Shown: in pieces, positions 16,043 through 24,612 of the stretch
Position numbering within the stretch: position 1 is the stretch's first letter
Layout: the number at the start of each line of letters is the position of its first letter
Assembly (NCBI GenBank): GCA_902789435.1
Contig: CADAOA010000002.1
Span: 91,285-124,649 of the forward strand
From: an uncultured Bacteroidia bacterium
GTDB lineage: Bacteria > Bacteroidota > Bacteroidia > Bacteroidales > UBA932
Length of the DNA stretch: 33,365 bases
Direction of reading: 5' to 3'
Notes under the pieces: model-generated
Seen by the model: only the letters and a program-made list of their open reading frames with translations
The model's database searches: none
Told to the model about the DNA's origin: nothing
Translations under genes and position numbers: made by a program

Positions 16043-16071
16043 CACCTCTTAATAAAACAAACGAAGGGAAT

Positions 16072-18402
16072 ATGGGAGAGAAACTAGTCATTGTAGAGTC
16101 TCCGGCCAAGGCCAAGACTATAGAGAAATTTCTGGGAAAGGGTTATACCGTAAAATCAAGCTTCGGACACATATGCGATTTGCCCAAGACAGCACTTGGC
16201 ATAGACATAGAACACGGATTCAAGCCTGCCTATCAGGTTCCGGCAGACAAGAAAAAGGTCGTTTCCGAACTCAAGGCTCTGGCAGACAAGGCTGAAATTG
16301 TCTATCTGGCAAGCGATGAGGACCGTGAGGGAGAGGCCATAGCGTGGCATCTTCAGAACCGTCTGGGACTCAAGCCGGAAAACACCCACAGGATAGTTTT
16401 CCACGAAATAACCAAGAACGCCATACTTGACGCAGTACAGAATCCGCGCTCCGTGGACGAGAACCTGGTTAACGCCCAGCAGGCAAGAAGGGTCCTGGAC
16501 CGCATCGTAGGATTTGAACTTTCCCCGGTACTTTGGAGAAAAGTAGGAAAGGGTCTTTCCGCAGGAAGGGTCCAGAGCGTGGCCGTAAGGCTTATCGTAG
16601 ACAGGGAAAAGGAAATCCAGAATTTCTCTTCCGCCCCTTATTATAAGGTTACCGGTGTTTTCCATCCCGATACCGCTGCCGGCAAGGTAAAGCTGAGCGC
16701 AACTCTCGACGGAAAATTCTCCACCAAGGAAGAGGCAATGGCTTTCCTCCAGAAGTGCAACTCCGGCTGCAGATTCTCCATCGAATCCATAGAGAAGAAA
16801 CAGGCTTTCAGATATCCTGCTCCTCCTTTCACCACATCATCCCTGCAGCAGGAAGCAAGCCGTAAGCTCGGCTTCTCCGTATCGCAGACGATGAGAGTAG
16901 CCCAGGCTCTTTACGAGAGCGGAAAGATTACTTATATGAGAACAGACTCCACCAACCTTTCCTCTCTGGCAATCAACACAATAAAGCAGGCTATTACTGA
17001 AAGCTACGGAGAGAGCTACTCCAAGGTCCGCCAGTTCCATACTCACGCCAAGGGAGCCCAGGAAGCACACGAGGCCATCCGTCCTACATACGCTTCAGAC
17101 AGGACAATCGAAGGCACGCCGGCAGAGAAGAAACTCTATGACCTTATCTGGAAAAGAGCCGTCGCCTCACAGATGGCTGACGCCAAGGTGGAGAGAACCA
17201 CAATCACGATTTCTTCAGACAAGTTTGCAGAGAGATTCATCTGCGAGGGAGAACAGATCCTCTTTGACGGATTCCTGAAACTTTATATCGAAGGCCGCGA
17301 TGACGAGCCGGAAGAAGAGACTCTCAGCCAGCTCATTCCGGATCTTGTCCAGGGACAGGGAATGGATGCCCTCACTATCGAGGCGATGCAGAAATTCGCA
17401 CCTAAGCCTCCGCGCTATTCAGAGGCTACCCTGGTTAAGAAAATGGAGGAACTCGGCATCGGAAGACCTAGTACCTACGCCCCTACCATCACCACCATCA
17501 CAAGCAAGAGAGGCTATGTGGTAAAGGACTCCAGACCTGGCGTCAAGAGACAGGCCGTGAAGATAACCCTCGACAACCCTTCACACTCCGCCCAGGGCGG
17601 GACAATTACGGAATCCGTCGTTACGGAAACCGTGGGAGCCGAGAAGAACAAGCTCTTCCCTCAGGATATGGGAACCGTCGTAACCCATTATCTGGAAGAC
17701 AATTTCAAAGACATAATGGACTACGGTTTCACCGCCAGGATCGAGGAAGATTTCGACCGCATCGCTGAGGGAAAACTCGGATGGACCAACCTTATTTCCT
17801 CCTTCTATTCTCCATTCCACAATACCGTTCAGGCACAGAACCAGGAGAAGACCCACGTCACTGCGGAAAGGATTCTCGGCAATGACCCTAAGGACGGAAA
17901 GCCTGTTTCGGTAAGGCTCGGCAAGTTCGGACCTCTGGCGCAGAAAGGAACTTCGGATGACCCGGCAAAGCAGTTCGCGTCGCTGAGGAAAGACCAGTCC
18001 ATTGAGACCATCACACTAGAAGAAGCACTTAAACTGTTTGAGCTTCCGAGAGTGGTGGGCACCCTTGACGGAAAGGAAGTTACCGCCGCTATCGGAAGAT
18101 TCGGGGCATATGTCAAGTGGGACGGAAAATTCGTTTCCCTGGCAAAGGGACAGGATCCGTATACAATAGACATCGATCAGGCAAAGCAGCTAATCCAGGC
18201 AAAGGAGCAGGCTGCCGAGAAGAGTCTGATCAAGGAATTCTCCGACCAGGATATCCAGGTTCTGAACGGAAGGTACGGACCTTATATCAAGCACAAGGGA
18301 AACAACTACAAGATCCCTAGGGGAAAAGGAGCCAAACCGGCTGCCGACCTCACCCTGGAAGACTGCAAGGCTCTGATAGAAAACGCCAAGACAAAGAAAT
18401 AG
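16072..18402 (+). CDS. topA: DNA topoisomerase I
   Basis: 776 aa type IA topoisomerase relaxing negative supercoils. Toprim domain: LVIVESPAKAKTIEKFLG with E9, and SDEDREGE (81-88). Catalytic Y288 in ITYMRTDSTNLS; GLSAGRVQSVAVRLIVDREK (161-180) and GRPSTYAPTI are also family motifs. In place of the zinc fingers of E. coli TopA the C-terminus has repeated beta units (VRLGKFGPLAQKG; AAIGRFGAYVKWDG; LNGRYGPYIKHKG), a topoisomerase C-terminal repeat arrangement common in this phylum. ATG 16072 is chosen because an upstream open frame would run through the promoter into PBP1. Six bases separate it from the next gene. Confidence 0.97.
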   Translation: MGEKLVIVESPAKAKTIEKFLGKGYTVKSSFGHICDLPKTALGIDIEHGFKPAYQVPADKKKVVSELKALADKAEIVYLASDEDREGEAIAWHLQNRLGLKPENTHRIVFHEITKNAILDAVQNPRSVDENLVNAQQARRVLDRIVGFELSPVLWRKVGKGLSAGRVQSVAVRLIVDREKEIQNFSSAPYYKVTGVFHPDTAAGKVKLSATLDGKFSTKEEAMAFLQKCNSGCRFSIESIEKKQAFRYPAPPFTTSSLQQEASRKLGFSVSQTMRVAQALYESGKITYMRTDSTNLSSLAINTIKQAITESYGESYSKVRQFHTHAKGAQEAHEAIRPTYASDRTIEGTPAEKKLYDLIWKRAVASQMADAKVERTTITISSDKFAERFICEGEQILFDGFLKLYIEGRDDEPEEETLSQLIPDLVQGQGMDALTIEAMQKFAPKPPRYSEATLVKKMEELGIGRPSTYAPTITTITSKRGYVVKDSRPGVKRQAVKITLDNPSHSAQGGTITESVVTETVGAEKNKLFPQDMGTVVTHYLEDNFKDIMDYGFTARIEEDFDRIAEGKLGWTNLISSFYSPFHNTVQAQNQEKTHVTAERILGNDPKDGKPVSVRLGKFGPLAQKGTSDDPAKQFASLRKDQSIETITLEEALKLFELPRVVGTLDGKEVTAAIGRFGAYVKWDGKFVSLAKGQDPYTIDIDQAKQLIQAKEQAAEKSLIKEFSDQDIQVLNGRYGPYIKHKGNNYKIPRGKGAKPAADLTLEDCKALIENAKTKK

Positions 18403-18408
18403 CACGTT

Positions 18409-19317
18409 ATGGTAAAGAATCCGGTAAAAGACTCTTACAAAAAGCTTTACGCCCTTTCCAAAGGAATGGAAAGATGCGTGGTTTCTACCCTTGAGGAATT
18501 TGTTTCAACCGCCGCTTCAAAAAAGAAGGCCAAGGACCAGGTTGATATTGTTGTATGCGGAGAGCGGTTCCCGGATATACCGTCCTTGCGTCTTGGAAGG
18601 AATTTTTCTTCCGCCCTCATCTCTTCCGGAGAAGACCTCCCGGTTGAGCTTATCAGCGCCATCAAGAAACAGAAGATTTTCTCCGCGATCGGATTGCAGA
18701 AATATCTTTTTATGCCGGAGCTGGATATCGCGATGAGCAGCTGCGGGTTCGAGACCCTCAACCTCGGAGCTCTCAGAGACGATATGACCGCCTGTGAACC
18801 TCTGCTCCGCAATGTTAAATACGTGTTCCTGGACATGAATTGCATCAAACATGCGGATTATCCATGGGACGGCAACACAAACCCTAACGGATTCTATTCC
18901 AATGAAATCTGTCAGGTTGCCAGATACATAGGCTTTTCATGCGACCTCAAGGCCGTATTCCTGTATGGGATTCCGGAAAAGAAATGTCCGAAAGTTTGCG
19001 CCAATATGGCCGCACAGACAGCCTGGCATATTGCGGATGCTGTCGCAAACAACATTGTGGAAGATCCTGCCGCCGAGAAGAAGAAGGGCAAGCTTTCATC
19101 ACAATTTGAACACAGAATCGTGGACTTTATGTCCCACGGAGATACTCTTACTTTCATAAACAGCAGTGTTACAGGAAGATGGTGGATGGAGGTCCCGGTT
19201 GTAAAAAAGAACACCACAGAACTTGTCCCTTGCTCGGTATCAGACTACCGTGCCGCCACGGAGTCCCAGGTGCCAATCCGGTGGCTGTTTTATTACAACA
19301 AGTTTAACACCCTGTAA
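18409..19317 (+). CDS. Truncated ureohydrolase (arginase/formimidoylglutamase)-like protein
   Basis: 302 aa. No signal peptide or membrane helix. The C-terminal two thirds follow, in order, the Bacteroidota arginase-family proteins I remember: FSAIGLQKYL, a CEPLLRNVKYVFLDM segment (family EPVLRDADLVSIDIS), NPNGFYSNEICQVARY (family PNGFYGEEVCQLARY), then GRWWMEVP and LVPCSVSDYRAA near the end. The N-terminus lacks about 80-100 residues, including the GGS.D region where metal ligands sit. The usual arginase DAHxD motif is not seen, and the SFDID motif is reduced to FLDMN. It is therefore probably not a working ureohydrolase; the role is unknown. It lies 6 bases after topA and is likely co-transcribed. 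Confidence 0.68.
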   Translation: MVKNPVKDSYKKLYALSKGMERCVVSTLEEFVSTAASKKKAKDQVDIVVCGERFPDIPSLRLGRNFSSALISSGEDLPVELISAIKKQKIFSAIGLQKYLFMPELDIAMSSCGFETLNLGALRDDMTACEPLLRNVKYVFLDMNCIKHADYPWDGNTNPNGFYSNEICQVARYIGFSCDLKAVFLYGIPEKKCPKVCANMAAQTAWHIADAVANNIVEDPAAEKKKGKLSSQFEHRIVDFMSHGDTLTFINSSVTGRWWMEVPVVKKNTTELVPCSVSDYRAATESQVPIRWLFYYNKFNTL

Positions 19318-19331
19318 CATTTCTTAATTTA

Positions 19332-19364
19332 TTTTGCTGTTTTTGTTCAAAAATTGTATTTTTG
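19332..19364 (+). promoter_or_regulatory. Promoter of the Lrp/AsnC gene (-33 and -7)
   Basis: TTTTG at 19332-19336 and TATTTTTG at 19357-19364 are separated by 20 bp, the best match in the window to the full Bacteroidota promoter (TTTG, 19-21 bp, TAnnTTTG). The expected transcript start is about 30 nt before ATG 19401. Confidence 0.7.
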
Positions 19365-19400
19365 CAATATAGAGTTGGAAAAACAATTAATTTGAACAAT

Positions 19401-19922
19401 ATGGCAAAGTACCAAATCGACGAAACCGACCAGAAAATTCTCTCCGCCCTGGTCAAAAACGCAAGAACCCCGTTCTTGGAAATAGCCCGCGAATGCGGCG
19501 TGTCCGGAGCTGCTATACATCAGAGGTTTAAGAAAATGGAATCTCTGGGCATCATTACCGGATCCCGCCTGCTCGTAAAGCCGGCCACCCTTGGTCTTGA
19601 CGTTTGCGCTTTCGTGGAGGTTAACCTCTCTCCGGTTAACAAGTATCCTGAGGTTATCGATGCCCTTAGAAAGATTCCTGAGGTTGTCGAGTGTCATTTC
19701 GTAACAGGAAGGCACACTCTGCTTCTGAAGATGTATTGCTTCAACCACGACCACCTGCTGGACATCCTGATCAACACCATCCAGAACATTCCTAGCGTAC
19801 AGGATACCGAAACCCTCGTTTCACTGGATCAGGCCATCGAACGTCAGGTATGGGTGAAAGACCATCCTGAAGAGAAGGGATATCACCGCAAAGAAAAGAA
19901 GTCCTCCAGGAAGAAGGCTTAA
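19401..19922 (+). CDS. Lrp/AsnC-family transcriptional regulator
   Basis: 173 aa from ATG 19401; an earlier in-frame ATG at 19362 lies inside the -7 element. Residues about 5-60 form the winged helix-turn-helix (IDETDQKILSALVKNARTPF, then GVSGAAIHQRFKKMESLGII). Residues about 70-145 form the RAM/AsnC ligand-binding beta-alpha-beta domain (VCAFVEVNLSP, VVECHFVTGRHTLLLKMYC), which in relatives binds amino acids and drives octamer assembly. A strongly basic tail (KEKKSSRKKA) extends past the usual end. Its own full promoter suggests independent control. Targets and effector are unknown. It overlaps ispD by 4 bases tail to tail. Confidence 0.92.
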   Translation: MAKYQIDETDQKILSALVKNARTPFLEIARECGVSGAAIHQRFKKMESLGIITGSRLLVKPATLGLDVCAFVEVNLSPVNKYPEVIDALRKIPEVVECHFVTGRHTLLLKMYCFNHDHLLDILINTIQNIPSVQDTETLVSLDQAIERQVWVKDHPEEKGYHRKEKKSSRKKA

Positions 19923-20611
19923 ACAGAAGAAAGAAGACGGGTGGCAAAAGCCAGATCCTCCGGATTTGTGATTTTGATGTTTGACCGGCTTCCTTCTATC
20001 GTATCGAAACTGTAACCGCTACTCTCCATTACGCTCGCATCATCTGTGAACGATGGGGAGTACGGTTTTTTATATGCAAGCTTAAGGCGGGTGGAATCAA
20101 AAACCTGCGGGGTCTGGACCAGAAGATAATCCTCCCTGGTCACCGGATTGGTACCGACAACCTCTCCGCTTTCCGAATATTTTTTCCGGCGCATGGATTC
20201 AACGATGTTCAGAACGGGGATAACCCCTGAACATTCGTCTGTCAGCGGATAAGTCAGCAGACGGTTCAGCAAATCCTGAGGGACAATCGGACGAACCCCA
20301 TCGTGGACCGCAACAACAGCCCCGTCCGGAATGGTTTCCAAGGCAGCCCTTACCGAGTGGAAGCGGGTAAGGCCTCCTGCAACGATGGCGTGAGGAACCG
20401 TAGATCCGCTCCTGTTATAGGTCTCTTTCCACTCCTCGATGTGGGAAGAAGGGAGAACCAGTACTATTTTCACCGGCACGTCCAACCCGGAGAAAAGCTC
20501 CAGCGTCCTCAAAAGTATGGGTTTACCGTCAAGTTCCAGAAACTGTTTGGGCACTCTGGCCTTCATTCTTTTCCCGACCCCTCCGGCTGTGATTACCGCA
20601 TAGTATTCCAT
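19919..20611 (-). CDS. ispD: 2-C-methyl-D-erythritol 4-phosphate cytidylyltransferase
   Basis: 230 aa from the ATG at 20609-20611; an ATG two codons earlier (20617) is equally open, but the shorter start gives a leader of about 14 nt like its neighbours. The enzyme makes CDP-methylerythritol in the non-mevalonate isoprenoid pathway, so it feeds undecaprenyl phosphate needed by the cell-wall genes nearby. Motifs: AGGVGKRM (9-16) with R15, PKQF with K22, the VAVHDGVRPIV stretch and TDDASVME. An ispDF fusion is excluded because the protein ends after the cytidylyltransferase domain. Confidence 0.95.
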   Translation of the reverse strand: MEYYAVITAGGVGKRMKARVPKQFLELDGKPILLRTLELFSGLDVPVKIVLVLPSSHIEEWKETYNRSGSTVPHAIVAGGLTRFHSVRAALETIPDGAVVAVHDGVRPIVPQDLLNRLLTYPLTDECSGVIPVLNIVESMRRKKYSESGEVVGTNPVTREDYLLVQTPQVFDSTRLKLAYKKPYSPSFTDDASVMESSGYSFDTIEGSRSNIKITNPEDLAFATRLLSSV

Positions 20612-20630
20612 TTGCATATTTTTAACAAGA

Positions 20631-20638
20631 CAAAATTA
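20631..20638 (-). promoter_or_regulatory. Bacteroidota -7 element for ispD
   Basis: The minus strand reads TAATTTTG, exact TAnnTTTG, about 20 bases before the chosen ispD start. It is head to head with the purH -7 element, 22 bp away. Confidence 0.6.
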
Positions 20639-20660
20639 TAAAAATTGGGGCGATTTTTCT

Positions 20661-20668
20661 TAAATTTG
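20661..20668 (+). promoter_or_regulatory. Bacteroidota -7 element for the purH-mre operon
   Basis: TAAATTTG, exact TAnnTTTG, 24 bases before the GTG at 20693. It excludes the in-frame TTG at 20645 as a start. Confidence 0.62.
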
Positions 20669-20692
20669 TGGTTAGCCAAAAAGTCTCGAATC

Positions 20693-22168
20693 GTGAAACA
20701 GATCAAGAAAGCCCTTATATCCGTTTATAACAAGGACGGAATCATTGAGATAGCATCGTTGCTCCATAAGGAAGGCGTGGAAATCCTGTCCACGGGAGGC
20801 ACTGCTTCCTTCCTGGAAGAGGGCGGGATTCCCGTTTCGAAAGTGGAGGACCTGACACATTACCCATCCATACTTGGTGGCCGTGTCAAGACTCTCCATC
20901 CTGCGGTTTTCGGAGGAATTCTGGGTCGCAGGGACAACCCTTCCGACCAGGAAGAGTTTTCAAGATTTTCAATTGAGCCCATAGACCTCGTGATTGTGGA
21001 TCTCTATCCGTTTGAGGAATATGTGGCAAAGGGCGCTTCCCCGGAAGAGATAATCGAGAAGATAGACATCGGCGGAATATCCCTTATCAGGGCTGCGGCA
21101 AAGAATTTCAACGACGTGGTCATCGTGCCATCCAAAGCCCAGTACGGATATCTGATGGATTTGCTCAAGCAGCAAGGAAACTACACAAACCTTGAGCAGA
21201 GAAAATATCTTGCTGGAGAAGCTTTCGGAGTATCCGCTTCTTACGACAGCGCCATCTCAGGCTGGTTCAACTCCACTCCTCTGCGATACGGGGAGAATCC
21301 TCACCAGAAAGGGGTTTTCCTGGGAAAGAAAGAATTTCTGCCTCAGCAGATCCACGGCAAGGAACTTTCCTACAACAACCTTCTGGATGTGGAGGCAGCC
21401 ATTGAATTGATCAGCGATTTTACCGAGACCACAATCGCTATCATAAAGCACAACAACGCCTGCGGATGCGCAAGCGCAAACACCCCTCTCGAAGCCTGGC
21501 GAAAAGCTCTCGCCGGAGATCCGGTTTCCGCTTTCGGTGGCATTATAGTGACAAACGTCCCTGTGGAAAAGGATGTCGCCGAGGAAATGAACAAGCTTTT
21601 CTTCGAAGTGGTGATCGCCCCTTCCTACAGCGACGAGGCTCTGGAAATCCTGAAGTCCAAGAAAAACCGCATTATTCTGATAAACAAAGGCGTAAAGCTT
21701 CCTTCCAAAAAATTCCGCAGTTTGCTGGGAGGGGTTCTTCAGCAGGAAAGGGACACATACACCGAGACCCCTGCAGACCTTAGGCAGGTAACCCTCCAGG
21801 CTCCGGATGAAGACAAGATCGAGGATCTTCTGTTTGCCAACAAACTGGTTAAGCACTCCAAGTCCAACGCCATAGTTTTGGCAAAGGGCAAGCAGCTAAT
21901 AGCCAGCGGAGTAGGTCAGACATCCAGGGTTGACGCCCTCAAGCAAGCCATACAGAAAGCCCACAGTTTCGGCTTCAGCACAGAAGGGGCGGTAATGGCT
22001 TCCGACGCATTCTTCCCGTTCAAGGATTGTGTCGAGATAGCATTCGAGAACGGTATCAGAACGGTGATCCAGCCGGGCGGATCAATCCGTGACAATGAAA
22101 GCGTGGAATTCTGCAACAACAACGGAATCGCCATGGTAATGACCGGTATAAGACACTTCAAACATTGA
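20693..22168 (+). CDS. purH: Bifunctional AICAR formyltransferase / IMP cyclohydrolase
   Basis: 491 aa from GTG 20693, giving an N-terminus (KQIKKALISVYNKDG) that aligns with the family and starting about 19 nt after the predicted transcript start. It performs the last two steps of IMP synthesis. Residues 1-about 190 are the MGS-like cyclohydrolase domain (LSTGGTASFLEE, SILGGRVKTLHPAVFGGIL, DIGGISLIRAAAKN). The rest is the AICAR transformylase (LRYGENPHQKG, IIKHNNACGCAS, SNAIVLAKG, and the end TGIRHFKH). It is followed after 19 bases by mreB, so this purine gene seems to lead the rod-shape operon. Confidence 0.96.
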   Translation: MKQIKKALISVYNKDGIIEIASLLHKEGVEILSTGGTASFLEEGGIPVSKVEDLTHYPSILGGRVKTLHPAVFGGILGRRDNPSDQEEFSRFSIEPIDLVIVDLYPFEEYVAKGASPEEIIEKIDIGGISLIRAAAKNFNDVVIVPSKAQYGYLMDLLKQQGNYTNLEQRKYLAGEAFGVSASYDSAISGWFNSTPLRYGENPHQKGVFLGKKEFLPQQIHGKELSYNNLLDVEAAIELISDFTETTIAIIKHNNACGCASANTPLEAWRKALAGDPVSAFGGIIVTNVPVEKDVAEEMNKLFFEVVIAPSYSDEALEILKSKKNRIILINKGVKLPSKKFRSLLGGVLQQERDTYTETPADLRQVTLQAPDEDKIEDLLFANKLVKHSKSNAIVLAKGKQLIASGVGQTSRVDALKQAIQKAHSFGFSTEGAVMASDAFFPFKDCVEIAFENGIRTVIQPGGSIRDNESVEFCNNNGIAMVMTGIRHFKH

Positions 22169-22187
22169 AAGAAAAGTTAAGAGAAAT

Positions 22188-23219
22188 ATGGCATTTTCAT
22201 TTTTGACACAGGAACTTGCAATCGACCTCGGAACGGCCAACACCGTCATTTTCATGAAAGACAAGATCGTGGTCGATGAGCCTTCTATCATCGCGATAGA
22301 CATGAACACGAAAAAGCCTATGGCCATTGGAACACAGGCCAGGCTGATGCACGAGAGAACGAATCCGAATATCAAGACTATCAGGCCTATGAAAGACGGC
22401 GTTATCGCAGACTTCCAGGCCGCCGAGCATATGATAAGGGGATTCATCAAGATGATAAACAGCAAGAGAACCTCTCTCTTCACTCCTAACCTGAGGATTG
22501 TAATCGCCATTCCAAGCGGCAGTACCGAGGTGGAAACCAGAGCCGTAAGGGATGCTGCCGAGCATTCAGGAGGAAGGGATGTATACATTCTCCTCGAGCC
22601 TATGGCAGCAGCCATCGGTATCGGTCTGGATGTGGAGAAACCTTCCGGCCATATGGTTGTGGATATAGGAGGCGGAACCACAGAGTGTGCCGTTATTTCT
22701 CTTGGAGGTATTGTATGGAACGAGAGCCTCAAGGTTGCCGGAGACGTGTTCACATCTGACATCCAGCAGTATATGCGCCAGCAGTACAACATCAAGATTG
22801 GAGAAATCACCGCGGAGCAGATCAAAATAGCAGTTGGAGCTGCAATCCCTGAGCTTGAGACTCCGCCAGAGCCGCTCATTGTAAGAGGCCCTAACCTGAT
22901 GACCGCATATCCAGTGGACGTTCCCGTAACTTCCATGGAGATAGCCCATTGCCTTGACAAGTCCCTTGCAAAGCTCGAGGTTACCATAGTTAAGGTTCTG
23001 GAGCAGACACCTCCTGAGCTTTATGCCGATATCGTTAAGGAAGGTATCTACCTCAGCGGTGGCGGCGCTTTGATCAGAGGCCTGGACAAGAGGCTCAGCG
23101 ACAAACTGAAGATTCCGTTCCACGTAGCCGAGGATCCACTGAGAGCCGTTGCGAGAGGAACCAACACAGCCCTGAAAAATCTGGCAAAGAGGCGCTTCCT
23201 GCCTTATCTGATGAGATAA
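22188..23219 (+). CDS. mreB: Rod shape-determining protein MreB
   Basis: 343 aa actin homologue that forms membrane-bound filaments guiding lateral wall synthesis. The phosphate-1 motif is IDLGTANT (12-19), phosphate-2 VVDIGGGTTE (157-166), and the adenosine motif region LSGGGALIRGL lies near residue 290. Length is normal. It starts 19 bases after purH and 12 bases before mreC, in the order mreB-mreC-mreD-mrdA-rodA. No separate promoter is evident in the gap. Confidence 0.98.
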   Translation: MAFSFLTQELAIDLGTANTVIFMKDKIVVDEPSIIAIDMNTKKPMAIGTQARLMHERTNPNIKTIRPMKDGVIADFQAAEHMIRGFIKMINSKRTSLFTPNLRIVIAIPSGSTEVETRAVRDAAEHSGGRDVYILLEPMAAAIGIGLDVEKPSGHMVVDIGGGTTECAVISLGGIVWNESLKVAGDVFTSDIQQYMRQQYNIKIGEITAEQIKIAVGAAIPELETPPEPLIVRGPNLMTAYPVDVPVTSMEIAHCLDKSLAKLEVTIVKVLEQTPPELYADIVKEGIYLSGGGALIRGLDKRLSDKLKIPFHVAEDPLRAVARGTNTALKNLAKRRFLPYLMR

Positions 23220-23231
23220 TCGCCCAGACCG

Positions 23232-24101
23232 ATGAAACTTCCTCCGCTGATCTACAACTCCATAGGGAAGTTCCTGGTCTTCGCGGCTCTGGAAGCCGTA
23301 TGCCTGCTGCTCATAGTAAGAAACAGTACGGTACAGAGTTCCAGGGTCATGGAGGGAGTACGCACTGTCCAGTCCTTCTTCTGGGAAAAGAGTGCCGCCA
23401 TAAAAAACTACACGGCCCTCAGGGGCACAAACAAGGATCTTGTAGAAGAAAACGCCAGGCTTACCCAGCAGAATGCCAGGCTGCGGGAATATATTACCCG
23501 TATCCAGGGAGAAGGCAAGCTGGATGAAATCTCCTCCCAGATAAGGGGAGGCGTCGGGGACTCGGCCCTGACCGGTTATTCTTTCACACTGGCCAAAGTG
23601 ATCAAGAACACCCTCAACACCACCCATAACTACCTGATAATCGATAAGGGAGAAAGGGATGGGGTAACCGAAGACCTTGGAGTCATAACCCCGAGCGGTG
23701 TGGTTGGTATCGTACGAGGAGCCGGCCCTCGTTTCAGCTATGTGATGAGCCTTCTCAACCTCAGGCAGAGCATCAGCGCAAAACTGGGAAGGGGAGCGGG
23801 GCTCGGAACCCTCAAATGGGATGGCGGAAGCATACGCAAGGCCTATCTCACGGAAGTGGCGCTTAACACGGAAGTGCAGAAGGGAGACACTGTTTTTACC
23901 AGCGGAAACTCTTCTTTCTTCCCTCCGGATATTCCGGTGGGTAAAGCGCTGTCCTACAATATCGAGGACGGAATGTACAAAAAAGTCGAGGTGGAATTGC
24001 TTCAGGATTTTTCCAACCTGGATTATGTGATAGTTATCAGAAACGAGGACAAGAGGGAGATAGATTCTCTCTCGGCGATAAACAATTCTTATCTCAAGTA
24101 G
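23232..24101 (+). CDS. mreC: Rod shape-determining protein MreC
   Basis: 289 aa. One membrane anchor (about 12-29), then a periplasmic coiled coil (about 62-95; DLVEENARLTQQNARLREYI) and the beta-rich MreC core (VIKNTLNTTHNYLIIDKGE, GVITPSGVVGIVRG, GDTVFTSGNSSFFP). It scaffolds PBP2/RodA in the periplasm and links them to MreB. The mreD start follows the stop after 1 base. Confidence 0.95.
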   Translation: MKLPPLIYNSIGKFLVFAALEAVCLLLIVRNSTVQSSRVMEGVRTVQSFFWEKSAAIKNYTALRGTNKDLVEENARLTQQNARLREYITRIQGEGKLDEISSQIRGGVGDSALTGYSFTLAKVIKNTLNTTHNYLIIDKGERDGVTEDLGVITPSGVVGIVRGAGPRFSYVMSLLNLRQSISAKLGRGAGLGTLKWDGGSIRKAYLTEVALNTEVQKGDTVFTSGNSSFFPPDIPVGKALSYNIEDGMYKKVEVELLQDFSNLDYVIVIRNEDKREIDSLSAINNSYLK

Positions 24102-24102
24102 G

Positions 24103-24612
24103 ATGAATACCTTCAAGTACATATTCGGATTTGTGGTGATACTCATCCTGCAGCTTCTCTGCTCTGAATTCATCAATCTCTGGCCTATACTCTACATAGC
24201 GGTCATCCCTCTTCTTGTGATACTGCTTCCTCCGGATATCAGCACCTACCTGCTTATGCTGAGCGGATTTGCGGTGGGGCTTCTGACGGATGCCCTCAGC
24301 GACGGCATCCTGGGACTAAATGCAGCCTGCTGCACCCTCCTTGCCGCAAGCCGGAACCTGATTACCAGACCTATGAGGAGATATGACATCCAGACCGAGG
24401 AAATGGACTTGAATTACGGGGAATTCCGCCCCGGAAAACTGGTGACTCTGCTTTTGGCGAGCTACCTCGTGTTCTTCATACCGTACGTGCTCATAGACGG
24501 TCCTATGGGAAAGGGTGTCCTATATCTGTCGCTGAGGATTATTCTCAATGTTGCCGTTAACGTGGTTATAGCATATCTTCTGGTCAGGTTATGGATAAGA
24601 AGGTTTTTCTGA
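24103..24612 (+). CDS. mreD: Rod shape-determining protein MreD
   Basis: 169 aa, almost entirely hydrophobic with about five membrane helices (for example 5-22, 27-43, 47-65, 107-127, 137-158). It is weakly conserved, as usual for MreD; the call rests on position between mreC and the PBP2 gene plus size and topology. Its last 22 bases overlap the start of the PBP2 gene. Confidence 0.88.
   Translation: MNTFKYIFGFVVILILQLLCSEFINLWPILYIAVIPLLVILLPPDISTYLLMLSGFAVGLLTDALSDGILGLNAACCTLLAASRNLITRPMRRYDIQTEEMDLNYGEFRPGKLVTLLLASYLVFFIPYVLIDGPMGKGVLYLSLRIILNVAVNVVIAYLLVRLWIRRFF

Noticed and set aside
15781-16071. N-terminal extension of topA
   Set aside because: It runs through the promoter region and into PBP1; the family start is at 16072.
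22082-22987. A 301-codon open frame on the minus strand
   Set aside because: Antisense to purH/mreB; no start context and no recognisable protein.
22566-24176. A 536-codon open frame on the minus strand
   Set aside because: It lies wholly antisense to mreB and mreC, whose protein motifs are unmistakable, and its product has no recognisable domain.
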